From positions 1 through 64,000 of the forward strand of contig NZ_CANMBJ010000005.1 of NCBI RefSeq assembly GCF_947496075.1: 64,000 nt of DNA, in the 5' to 3' direction. This DNA comes from an uncultured Tateyamaria sp. (GTDB lineage Bacteria > Pseudomonadota > Alphaproteobacteria > Rhodobacterales > Rhodobacteraceae). Shown piece after piece: positions 17,820 through 25,621 of this stretch. The notes beneath the pieces were generated by a model. That model searched no databases. It was given only the letters and a program-made list of their open reading frames with translations, and was not told the DNA's origin. Position numbers and translations under genes: made by a program. The first letter of the stretch is position 1; every line of letters starts with the position of its first letter.

Positions 17820-17858
17820 ACCGCGCACTATCTTCGGCCCGTAACCCTCAGGTGATCC

Positions 17859-18548
17859 ATGAAAATCGGCATTTTGCAAACCGGTCACGCGCCCGACGAA
17901 GTGTTGGGAACGCTTGGTGACTATGACACCATGTTCGCCCGCCTGCTGGACGGGCACGGCTTTGAGTTCGCAACCTTCAACGTGGTGGACATGGACTTCC
18001 CGGACGGCCCGGACGTGTGCGACGGCTGGTTGATCACGGGCTCGAAACACGGCGCATATGACGACCTTCCGTTCATCCCCCCGCTTGAGGACCTGATCCG
18101 CGGCATCCATGCGGCAAACCGCCCGATGGTTGGCATTTGTTTCGGCCACCAGATCATCGCGCAGGCCATGGGTGGCAAGGTCGTGAAATTCGACGGCGGC
18201 TGGTCGGTGGGAAGACGCGAATACAACTACAAGGGCGAAACCCTTGCCGTGAACGCATGGCATCAGGACCAGGTCGTCGAAGTGCCGGAAGGGGCCGAGG
18301 TTATCGCTTCGAACGATTTCTGCGAGAACGCGGCGCTGGTCTATGGCGACCGCATCTGGACCATACAGCCCCACCCCGAATTTGGCGCCAACATGGTGGA
18401 TGCACTCGCCACGCATCGCGGCCCCGGAGTTGTGCCCGATCCTCTGCTCGACAATGCCCGGGCGCAGCTGGACGCCCCCATACAAAGCCAAAAGGTGGCC
18501 GATGAAATGGCGGCCTTTCTCAAGCAGGGGGCTCTAACACATGTCTGA
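17859..18548 (+). CDS. Class I glutamine-amidotransferase-like hydrolase
   Basis: A 229-residue amidotransferase/hydrolase domain with the full triad: Cys94 in GICFGHQ, His172 and Glu174 in QPHPEF. It resembles stand-alone GMP-synthase-like amidotransferases more than the PuuD/C26 family, but by position between two gamma-glutamyl ligases it may cleave gamma-glutamyl intermediates. Its stop overlaps the start of the next ligase by eight bases, so translation is coupled. Confidence 0.85.
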   Translation: MKIGILQTGHAPDEVLGTLGDYDTMFARLLDGHGFEFATFNVVDMDFPDGPDVCDGWLITGSKHGAYDDLPFIPPLEDLIRGIHAANRPMVGICFGHQIIAQAMGGKVVKFDGGWSVGRREYNYKGETLAVNAWHQDQVVEVPEGAEVIASNDFCENAALVYGDRIWTIQPHPEFGANMVDALATHRGPGVVPDPLLDNARAQLDAPIQSQKVADEMAAFLKQGALTHV

Positions 18549-19902
18549 CAACTGGACATCCAAGCTGCCCGACGCGGCACGTGTCTACCTCGAAGGTAAA
18601 CGGCTGGACGAAGTGGAGTGCATCATCGCCGACTTGCCCGGCATCGCACGGGGCAAGGCGGTGCCTGCCTCGAAATTCGTACGACAGGATTACTTCCACC
18701 TGCCCGACAGCATCTTCTACCAGACCATCACCGGCGATTGGGGTGAGGCCGCAGGCGAAGACGGGTTCATCGAAAAAGACATGATCCTCAAGCCCGACAT
18801 GTCGACTGCAACAGCGGCGCCATGGACAGGTGACTGGACCCTTCAGGTGATCCATGACGCCTATGATCGCAAGGATCAGCCCGTGCCCTTCAGCCCGCGC
18901 AACGTGCTGAAACGGGTTGTGCAGCTCTACAACGACAAGGGGTGGAAACCTGTTGTGGCCCCCGAGATGGAATTCTTCCTGATCGCGCGCAACCTGGACC
19001 CCGCGCAGGAAATCAAACCCATGACAGGCCGGTCCGGCCGCCCGGCGGCGGCGCGACAGGCCTATTCCATGACGGCCGTGGACGAATTTGGCCCTGTGAT
19101 CGACGACATCTATGACTTTGCCGAGGCGCAAGGCTTTGAGATTGACGGCATCACGCAGGAAGGCGGCGCCGGCCAGCTTGAGATCAACCTGCGTCACGGC
19201 GATCCGGTCAAGCTGGCGGACGAGGTGTTCTATTTCAAACGCCTGATCCGCGAAGCGGCCCTCCGCCACGATTGCTTTGCCACCTTCATGGCCAAACCCA
19301 TCGCGAACGAACCCGGAAGTGCGATGCACATCCACCATTCGATCATCGACATGGAAACTGGCCAAAACCTTTTCGTGGGTCCGCAAGACGGCGACACCGA
19401 CGCGTTCTTCCACTTCATAGCGGGCCTGCAGAACCATCTGCCTGCAGCGCTTGCGGTCATGGCGCCGTTCGTCAACAGCTACCGCCGCTACGTGAAAGAT
19501 CACGCTGCCCCTATCAACCTCGCTTGGGGCCGTGACAACCGCACAACAGGCATCCGTATTCCCCTGTCCGAGCCACAGGCGCGGCGCGTTGAAAACCGGA
19601 TCGCAGGCATGGACTGCAACCCGTACCTTGGCATCGCCGCATCACTGGCCTGCGGCTATCTGGGTCTTATTCAGGAACAGCGCCCCTCGGCCCAATTCCG
19701 GGGCGACGCCTATGAAGGCGACGGAGACATCCCGCGCGTGCTGGGGTCGGCACTGGACCTGTTTGATCAAGCCACTGACCTGCACGCGGTGCTGGGCGAA
19801 GAGTTCGCGCGTGTCTATTCGATCGTCAAACGCGCCGAATATGATGAGTTCCTGCAAGTGATTTCCCCATGGGAGCGCGAGCATTTGCTACTGAACGTCT
19901 AA
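18541..19902 (+). CDS. Glutamine-synthetase-family gamma-glutamyl ligase, paralogue 2
   Basis: A 453-residue second member of the GlnA/PuuA family. Motifs are VVAPEMEFFLIA, QEGGAGQLEINL, AMHIHHSI, RDNRTTGIRIP and CNPYLGIAAS. It has clearly diverged from the paralogue at 16485 (different residues around the substrate loop, QEGGAGQ versus ESGLGQ), so the two may act on different amines or form a mixed oligomer. It overlaps the amidotransferase gene, and a dispersed repeat and the oxidase gene follow. Confidence 0.87.
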   Translation: MSDNWTSKLPDAARVYLEGKRLDEVECIIADLPGIARGKAVPASKFVRQDYFHLPDSIFYQTITGDWGEAAGEDGFIEKDMILKPDMSTATAAPWTGDWTLQVIHDAYDRKDQPVPFSPRNVLKRVVQLYNDKGWKPVVAPEMEFFLIARNLDPAQEIKPMTGRSGRPAAARQAYSMTAVDEFGPVIDDIYDFAEAQGFEIDGITQEGGAGQLEINLRHGDPVKLADEVFYFKRLIREAALRHDCFATFMAKPIANEPGSAMHIHHSIIDMETGQNLFVGPQDGDTDAFFHFIAGLQNHLPAALAVMAPFVNSYRRYVKDHAAPINLAWGRDNRTTGIRIPLSEPQARRVENRIAGMDCNPYLGIAASLACGYLGLIQEQRPSAQFRGDAYEGDGDIPRVLGSALDLFDQATDLHAVLGEEFARVYSIVKRAEYDEFLQVISPWEREHLLLNV

Positions 19903-19910
19903 CTGGCAAC

Positions 19911-19950
19911 CCGGCCCTTCGGGGAGGATTTTTCGGAAACAGGGAAGATG
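19911..19950 (+). repeat. Dispersed intergenic repeat, family 2, copy C (covers a start codon)
   Basis: An approximately 40-nt element containing CCTTCGGGGAGGATTTTT and AACAGGGAAGA. It is nearly identical to 36649-36688, differing by a short substitution and one base of length. Here its last bases include the ATG of the PuuB-like oxidase (19948), and its GGGAAG may act as the ribosome-binding site. Confidence 0.8.
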
Positions 19951-21246
19951 GACCTTCTGACCGCCAACGATCAACCGGGGGCCTATCCCGATAGCTGGTA
20001 TGCCGCGACAGCCGATAGTCCGGCGCCCCGTGCGCCGTTACAGGGGGGTGTACAGGCAGATGTGTGCATTGTCGGTGCTGGATATACAGGGCTGTCCGCT
20101 GCACTGCATCTGGCACAGGCCGGACGGCGCGTTGTTGTGTTGGAGGCACATCGCGCAGGCTTTGGCGCCTCCGGCCGCAATGGCGGGCAATTGGGCACCG
20201 GCCAAAGGGTTGAGCAGCCATACCTTGAGAAGATCGTCGGACCCGAGACTGCACGGCGTCTTTGGGACATGGGGCTGGAGACGACCGACCTTGTCCGGCA
20301 CCTGATAGACACGCACCAGATCGATTGCTTCTACCGCCCCGGCATCGCCTGGACTGCGGAAGACGAAAGCGATGTGGCGGACCTGCACGCCTATGCAGAT
20401 CACATGGACCGGCATTATAACCACCGCGTCGACGTACTGGACCGGGATGCCTTCCACGCCATCTGCCCCTCACCTGCCTATCGCGGCGGTGTCATTGATC
20501 ACAAATCCGGCCACCTGCACCCGCTGCGCTTTGCCCTCGGGCTGGCAACCGCCGCGGAAAGGGCCGGGGCAACGATCCATGAAGGCAGCACTGTCACCAG
20601 CATCACAAACGGTGCACAGATCACGCTCAAGACCGACAATGGCTCTGTCACGGCAGATCACGTCATCCTTGCCTGCAACGGCTATCTGGGTGGGTTGAAC
20701 GCCCCCGTCGCTGCCCGTGTCATGCCCATCAACAATTTCGTCGCCGCCACCGCGCCGCTGGACGACCCCGCCAGCGTACTGACACAAGACATCGCGGTAT
20801 CGGATAGCCGCTTTGTGGTGAACTACTTCCGGCTGAGCCATGACAACCGCCTGCTGTTCGGTGGGGGTGAAAGCTATGGCTACCGCTTTCCCCGTGACAT
20901 CGCGGCGAAGGTGCGCAAACCGATGACGCAAATCTTTCCGCATCTCGCTGATGTACAGATCGACTATGCTTGGGGCGGAACGCTTGCGATCACGATGAAG
21001 CGTTTGCCTTACGTGGCCCGGCTGGCGCCCAACATGCTCAGCGCTTCGGGCTATTCCGGGCATGGTGTGGGTACAGCGACCCACGCAGGTATGCTGATGG
21101 CACAAGCGGTCCAAGGGCACACAGATGGCTTCGACACTATGGCTGCCATCCCCACAACACCTTTCCCGGGAGGGGCCAAACTGCGCAGCCCGCTCCTCGT
21201 CCTCGCCATGACCTGGTACGCTCTGCGCGACCGCCTCGGCCTGTAA
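19948..21246 (+). CDS. FAD-dependent amine oxidase, PuuB-like
   Basis: A 432-residue DAO-family flavoprotein with an N-terminal dinucleotide-binding segment VCIVGAGYTGLSAALHLA (residues ~36-53), GASGRNGGQLG and a C-terminal SGYSGHGVGTATHAG. This matches gamma-glutamylputrescine oxidases, which oxidise a gamma-glutamylated amine to an aldehyde plus H2O2. It follows the two ligases and the amidotransferase, consistent with a Puu-type route. No aldehyde dehydrogenase lies in this cluster; a PuuC-like one is encoded at 28.6 kb. Confidence 0.88.
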   Translation: MDLLTANDQPGAYPDSWYAATADSPAPRAPLQGGVQADVCIVGAGYTGLSAALHLAQAGRRVVVLEAHRAGFGASGRNGGQLGTGQRVEQPYLEKIVGPETARRLWDMGLETTDLVRHLIDTHQIDCFYRPGIAWTAEDESDVADLHAYADHMDRHYNHRVDVLDRDAFHAICPSPAYRGGVIDHKSGHLHPLRFALGLATAAERAGATIHEGSTVTSITNGAQITLKTDNGSVTADHVILACNGYLGGLNAPVAARVMPINNFVAATAPLDDPASVLTQDIAVSDSRFVVNYFRLSHDNRLLFGGGESYGYRFPRDIAAKVRKPMTQIFPHLADVQIDYAWGGTLAITMKRLPYVARLAPNMLSASGYSGHGVGTATHAGMLMAQAVQGHTDGFDTMAAIPTTPFPGGAKLRSPLLVLAMTWYALRDRLGL

Positions 21247-21340
21247 CGGCAAGCTTAATTCAGCCCAAACGTCACAAAACCGTTTCCTTTTGCGTCTATC
21301 GGATTTACAAAAACGAAAACCGATCATAAGGATTCTGAAT

Positions 21341-22519
21341 ATGTCTCTCCCCGACATGCACAGTGCCGAACCCATCCCCGCCGCCGCAAGACAAGAGATC
21401 GACCGCCTGCTGACCTCCGGTGACCTCTTCCGCTACACAGCATCCGAAGGTGCACCCGTCTCGCTTCTCGAAGCCGAATTTGCAGAACTGATGGGCAGCA
21501 AGTTTGCCCTCGCCGTCTCGTCCTGCTCTGCCGCGCTTTTCCTGTCGCTCAAGGCGCTCAATCTGCCACGCGACGCCCGCGTCCTGATCCCCGGCTTCAC
21601 CTTTGCCGCCGTGCCCTCATCAGTTCTGCACGCCGACTGCCTGCCGGTCCTGTGCGAGGTCGATGACAATTACCGCGTCAACATCGACGATTTCGTGGAC
21701 AAACTGCCAAGCGTACAGGCCGTTATCATCAGCCACATGCGCGGCCACACGTCCGACATGGACGCGATCATGACACTGTGCACCGCCGCCGGCATCCCGG
21801 TGATCGAGGATGCGGCCCACTCGCTCGGCACCCTCTGGAACGGGCGCAAGATCGGCAAGATCGGCAAGATCGGCTGTTTTTCATTCCAGTCCTACAAGAT
21901 GATCAATGCAGGCGAAGGCGGGATCATGATCACCGACGACGCCGATCTGGTCGCGCGCGCCATCATCATGTCGGGCGCATACGAACATAACTGGAAGAAA
22001 CACCCGGTTCTGCAGGACGCCTTTGCCAAGCACCAGAACAAATGGCCGCTCTATAACCTGCGCATGTCGAACCTGAGTGCCGCCGTCATTCGGCCGCAGC
22101 TGCCCCACCTCGCCCACAGGGTCGAGGACGGGCGGCGCAACCATGATCATGTCGCCGCCTTGCTGGATCAAAGCCCGCATATCCACGTCCCTGCCCCGCT
22201 GCATGGCGAGGTGCGCGCCCCGGATTCGATCCAGTTCAACCTGATCGACATGAGCGATGCGCAGGTCGATAGTTTTGTTGCCGCAGCGGCGCAGATCGGG
22301 GTCAAGGTGCAGGTGTTTGGCGCCAGCACGGACAACGCCCGCGCCTTCTGGAACTGGCAATTCATCCCCAACTTGCCCGAACTACCAAAAACCCGTGCCA
22401 TGCTGATGCGTGCCTGTGACGTGCGCCTGCCCGTGCATCTGCCCAAGGACACGCTCGACGCTGTGGCAGAGGCTTTGCTGTCCGCCGTGGCAACCGCAAC
22501 AGAACAGCAAGCGGCCTAA
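21341..22519 (+). CDS. DegT/DnrJ/EryC1/StrS-family PLP aminotransferase
   Basis: A 392-residue PLP enzyme. FALAVSSCSAALFLSLKAL marks the cofactor pocket, DAAHSLGT carries the pyridoxal Asp, and Lys186 in SFQSYKMINAGEGG is the Schiff-base lysine. Family members aminate nucleotide sugars or small ketones, but here no sugar-nucleotide genes are near, so the substrate is unknown. AAGGA lies about 10 bases before ATG 21341, choosing this over the open frame from 21290. It contains a threefold 9-bp repeat. Confidence 0.87.
   Translation: MSLPDMHSAEPIPAAARQEIDRLLTSGDLFRYTASEGAPVSLLEAEFAELMGSKFALAVSSCSAALFLSLKALNLPRDARVLIPGFTFAAVPSSVLHADCLPVLCEVDDNYRVNIDDFVDKLPSVQAVIISHMRGHTSDMDAIMTLCTAAGIPVIEDAAHSLGTLWNGRKIGKIGKIGCFSFQSYKMINAGEGGIMITDDADLVARAIIMSGAYEHNWKKHPVLQDAFAKHQNKWPLYNLRMSNLSAAVIRPQLPHLAHRVEDGRRNHDHVAALLDQSPHIHVPAPLHGEVRAPDSIQFNLIDMSDAQVDSFVAAAAQIGVKVQVFGASTDNARAFWNWQFIPNLPELPKTRAMLMRACDVRLPVHLPKDTLDAVAEALLSAVATATEQQAA
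21848..21874 (+). repeat. Threefold 9-bp tandem repeat inside the DegT-family gene
   Basis: AAGATCGGC occurs three times in a row and encodes (Lys-Ile-Gly)x3 just before CFSFQSYK, the active-site segment. Family members usually have a shorter G-K-x-G-x-x-G-D pattern here. Confidence 0.85.
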
Positions 22520-22535
22520 GACCTTTCTCCGGCCT

Positions 22536-22559
22536 CAATGCGTTTCGGAACACGCATTG
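22536..22559 (+). terminator. Hairpin after the DegT-family gene
   Basis: CAATGCGT/ACGCATTG arms (8 bp) around TTCGGAAC, 16 bp after the stop. There is no T tract, so it may be an mRNA-stabilising or weak, Rho-assisted terminator between the two aminotransferase genes. Confidence 0.5.
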
Positions 22560-22617
22560 GGAAATGGGCGATGCGTGCCGGACTTGCAACAGACACATGG
22601 TGCAGTAGCGTGAGGGC

Positions 22618-23523
22618 ATGACAGATCTCTCGCAGGGTGCCGCCTGGATGGCTGGCCACATCATCCCTATCTCAGACGCGGCTATTCCCGTCACCGACTG
22701 GGGGCTCACCCATTCCGACATCGCCTATGATGTGGTGCCGGTCTGGCGCGGCGCGTTCTTCCGCCTGAACGACTATGTCGACCGTTTCATCGCATCGCTG
22801 ACGGCAGGCCGGTATCACATCAGCATGGACCACGCGGCGATTTGCGACGCACTCCACCAGATGGTCGCCGCTAGCGGCCTGCAAGACGCCTATGTCGCCA
22901 TGGTCACTGCACGCGGATGCAACCCAGTGCCCGGCAGCCGTGATCCACGCGACTGCACAAACCATTTCTATGCCTGGTGCGTGCCCTATGTGCACATCGT
23001 CAAGCCAGAGGCGGCAGAGCAAGGCACATCAGTCTGGATCGCCAAATCCGTCCGCCGCATTCCGGCAGACAGCGTGAACCCACGCGTCAAGAACTACCAC
23101 TGGGGTGACTTCACCTCGGGCCTGTTCGAGGCCAAGGAACAAGGATTTGAAACAACGCTCCTGCTTGACCACGATGGAAACGTGACCGAAGGACCCGGCT
23201 TCAATGTCTTTGCCGCCTTCGGGGATCGCGTGGTGACCTCAGACCACGGCGTACTGCATGGCATCACCCGGCGCACAGTGCTGGAGATGTGCGTTGAAGC
23301 AGGATTGCGAACCGAAACCCGCCCCCTACCGCTTGAAGAGTTTCTGGAGGCGGACGAGGTGTTCCTGTCCTCCTCGGGTGGGGGTGTCATTCCTGTTGCA
23401 CGGGTGGATGACCGGGTGTTTTCAAACGGCACGGCAGGCGCGATCGCATCAGACCTGCGTGCCCGGTACTTTGACTGGATCACGCGCCCGCAGCACAGGA
23501 TCGCTGTGGACTACATCAGTTGA
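22618..23523 (+). CDS. Class IV PLP aminotransferase (branched-chain/D-amino-acid type)
   Basis: A 301-residue fold-type IV aminotransferase: TDWGLTHSDIAYDVVPVWRG near the N-terminus, the Schiff-base Lys158 in NPRVKNYHW, EGPGFNVFA and a late GITRRTVLEMC. Family members act on branched-chain amino acids, D-amino acids or (R)-amines. The substrate-specificity loop does not allow me to choose. It follows the DegT-family enzyme after a hairpin and may share the amine or amino-acid context of the cluster. Confidence 0.87.
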   Translation: MTDLSQGAAWMAGHIIPISDAAIPVTDWGLTHSDIAYDVVPVWRGAFFRLNDYVDRFIASLTAGRYHISMDHAAICDALHQMVAASGLQDAYVAMVTARGCNPVPGSRDPRDCTNHFYAWCVPYVHIVKPEAAEQGTSVWIAKSVRRIPADSVNPRVKNYHWGDFTSGLFEAKEQGFETTLLLDHDGNVTEGPGFNVFAAFGDRVVTSDHGVLHGITRRTVLEMCVEAGLRTETRPLPLEEFLEADEVFLSSSGGGVIPVARVDDRVFSNGTAGAIASDLRARYFDWITRPQHRIAVDYIS

Positions 23524-23636
23524 GATAAAGACATCATTGGATCAACGGTCATTAGCCGCTTTGCAAAATAAATCGGACAATGGGGGGTATCGCTCCAGCC
23601 CATCTCCTCGCGTGGCGCAATATGGGTCTTGGAGAA

Positions 23637-24434
23637 TTACCGATCCGCCGCATCATCGAAAACGGCCATCATGGCGCCTCTCAGGCGCGCAACATCGTCG
23701 TCAACTGATGCGGACAGATTGCATTCGAATGACGGCAGTACCTCGATGCGGATCGTTCCGCTTCTGGGCAGGTGTTTGCCGCGCGGCAACAGGCGGTCGG
23801 AGGCATGAATGACGATGGGCCGTATTGTCCTGCCGGTGGCGCGGGCGACAAGGACCGCACCTGCCTTGAACGCGCCAAGGCTTTCGGACCCGGTGCGCGT
23901 GCCCTCGGGGAAAAGCACGACAGAGCGGCGCGCGGGCATTGCGTGAACGGCAGCGGTGAGTGTCTCAAGCGCAACCGTGCCGCTACTGCGGTCAATCTCC
24001 ACCAGTCCCGCACCCTTGAAGCCGCGGCGCAGGAGGGCCGCGTCACATAACTCCTTCTTGGCGGCGAAGGTGATCCACTTGGCGTCGGGCATCACGTCCA
24101 TCAGAGCGAAACCATCGAGATGGCTGCGGTGGTTGATCACAATGATGCTGTCAGTGTCGGCAGTCAGCGCGGCCCTGTCGGCCTCTGTCATCTCTGTCCG
24201 AATACTCAGCAGCCACAAAAGCCGCGAACAGGCACGTTTGACCAGTGGCCAGTACCAGCCGCGAAAACCCTGCCGTTTGCCACAAAGCAGGGGCACAAAG
24301 GCGACATAGAGGAAATAGAAGGGACCCAGCAGAAACAGCACGGCGCGTTTTATGACGCGCAGGCCAGCCGGGTCCGTGGCCGCCGGTCCGGCCCGCCCGT
24401 TCGGAGGTTGAAGTGACATGGCTCCCCGTCGCAT
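23637..24434 (-). CDS. 1-acyl-sn-glycerol-3-phosphate acyltransferase-like (PlsC family)
   Basis: A 265-residue membrane-associated acyltransferase with a hydrophobic N-terminal segment (VLFLLGPFYFLYVAFVPLL), the catalytic HX4D motif NHRSHLD (His102, Asp107) and FPEGTR as the phosphate-binding motif. It would acylate lysophosphatidic acid or a related acceptor. Either ATG 24434 or ATG 24419 could start it; GGGGAG sits 2-3 bases before the latter. It converges with the aminotransferase. Confidence 0.87.
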   Translation of the reverse strand: MRRGAMSLQPPNGRAGPAATDPAGLRVIKRAVLFLLGPFYFLYVAFVPLLCGKRQGFRGWYWPLVKRACSRLLWLLSIRTEMTEADRAALTADTDSIIVINHRSHLDGFALMDVMPDAKWITFAAKKELCDAALLRRGFKGAGLVEIDRSSGTVALETLTAAVHAMPARRSVVLFPEGTRTGSESLGAFKAGAVLVARATGRTIRPIVIHASDRLLPRGKHLPRSGTIRIEVLPSFECNLSASVDDDVARLRGAMMAVFDDAADR

Positions 24435-24680
24435 GTGCTGTCTGCCGGGGGATCTTCACGAGGATTCTTCGTGGCGCTTTTGTTGCCTGCCCTCTGGGCG
24501 CGTGGCCCGACAAGCACCCTGCGCCCCGCCTCTATGCGGCAATGGGCCGAGCGCATCAACAGAAAGTCGGATAGTAGTGATTGGCCTCAATGGCTGGGTT
24601 GGGCTCTTTGCGGACCTTAGCCCATCTAATGTCCATGGTCGGTGGAGCGGACAATGCTGCCGTTTTGAATTGGTGTCGTG

Positions 24681-25340
24681 TTAGCGATCCTGGTCGCCAC
24701 GATGCATAACCGTCGGCAAAGGCTCGGAGCGTTTCCCTTTGTTTCGACTGCGTCGGTATTTGCTCTGATACTCTCTGCGCTGCTTGGTTACCTCGTAGAG
24801 AACAATGCCCGAGCTTGTACCTAGGTTTAGACTTTCAATCATTCCAAACATCGGAACAGCGACGCACATTTCGCTGCGGTCTACCGCACTCTCAGTAATG
24901 CCGCGTTTTTCATTTCCGAACCACACAGCCAGCTTAGTGTGTGTTGTGTAGTCACCTTCGTGAAGAAAGACATTTTTCTTTCCTTTCACGTGAGGTGATG
25001 TGACGACTGATACAAACCCTTGTTTTTCCAGATGATCAAGGCATTCGTCGGTGTTATTGAAGCGTTTCACAAACGTCCATTTCACGGCTGATACTGAGGT
25101 CTTAGATAGGGACTTTCGCTCCCGCATCTCTTGCCAATCATCAGGCAGGGCTTTGCGTGGATCAACGATATAGACCTTCTCAACACCTAGCGCGTTTGCG
25201 TTACGGATGACGGTCCCGATATTTTTGATGTCAACCGGGTCTTCGATAACAGCAACTAGGTTCTTGCAGCGGAATGCCTTTATTGCATCTGCACGCTTGC
25301 GGACAGTTTCCTTGGATTTCTCGGGTTCAGCGTTTTCCAT
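24681..25340 (-). CDS. TrmH/SpoU-family RNA 2'-O-methyltransferase, low GC
   Basis: A 219-residue SPOUT methyltransferase: VIEDPVDIKNIGTVIRNANALG (motif 1), WFGNEKRGI (motif 2) and MFGMIESLNLGTSSGIVLYE (motif 3, the knot). It would methylate a ribose in tRNA or rRNA; the Lys/Arg-rich C-terminus may bind RNA. The gene and its flanks are visibly richer in A+T than the rest of the window (one 60-base line at 24961 has only 24 G/C), and codon use includes AT-rich codons avoided by neighbours, suggesting transfer. No clear ribosome-binding site is seen. Confidence 0.88.
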   Translation of the reverse strand: MENAEPEKSKETVRKRADAIKAFRCKNLVAVIEDPVDIKNIGTVIRNANALGVEKVYIVDPRKALPDDWQEMRERKSLSKTSVSAVKWTFVKRFNNTDECLDHLEKQGFVSVVTSPHVKGKKNVFLHEGDYTTHTKLAVWFGNEKRGITESAVDRSEMCVAVPMFGMIESLNLGTSSGIVLYEVTKQRREYQSKYRRSRNKGKRSEPLPTVMHRGDQDR

Positions 25341-25546
25341 GCCAAATGGCTATCATGTTGCAAGCAAGTTTCAAGACGCGTCCGTAGGTCCAATAGTTGT
25401 GAGCCACCATGCCCGCTAAGGGCTCAAACCGGACATCCGGCACCAACGAAGTACCCTGCATTCCAACCGCTAAAACCAACGCCATCAGGCGTTGAGACAA
25501 CCACTCCTCTGACAACCGACCCCTTCAGAACGTCGCTCTCAGGCTA

Positions 25547-25568
25547 GTCGGTTCGCATGCGAGCCGAC
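25547..25568 (+). promoter_or_regulatory. Near-perfect 22-bp palindrome upstream of the MttB-like gene
   Basis: GTCGGTTCGCA/TGCGAGCCGAC with one G-T wobble. It ends 53 bp before the ATG of the MttB-family gene. It could be a regulator operator or a 5' leader hairpin; a separate small hairpin AACGCC/GGCGTT lies at 25478-25493. Confidence 0.5.
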
Positions 25569-25621
25569 ACATATCCTCATGGCGCTGTTCACTCCTTCCA
25601 AGACCCAGAGGGAGGCAAGCC

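Noticed and set aside
15828-18491. 887-codon open frame on the minus strand
   Set aside because: It runs antisense to the permease 2, ligase and amidotransferase genes, all of which have clear families. It is a high-GC shadow frame without recognisable domains.
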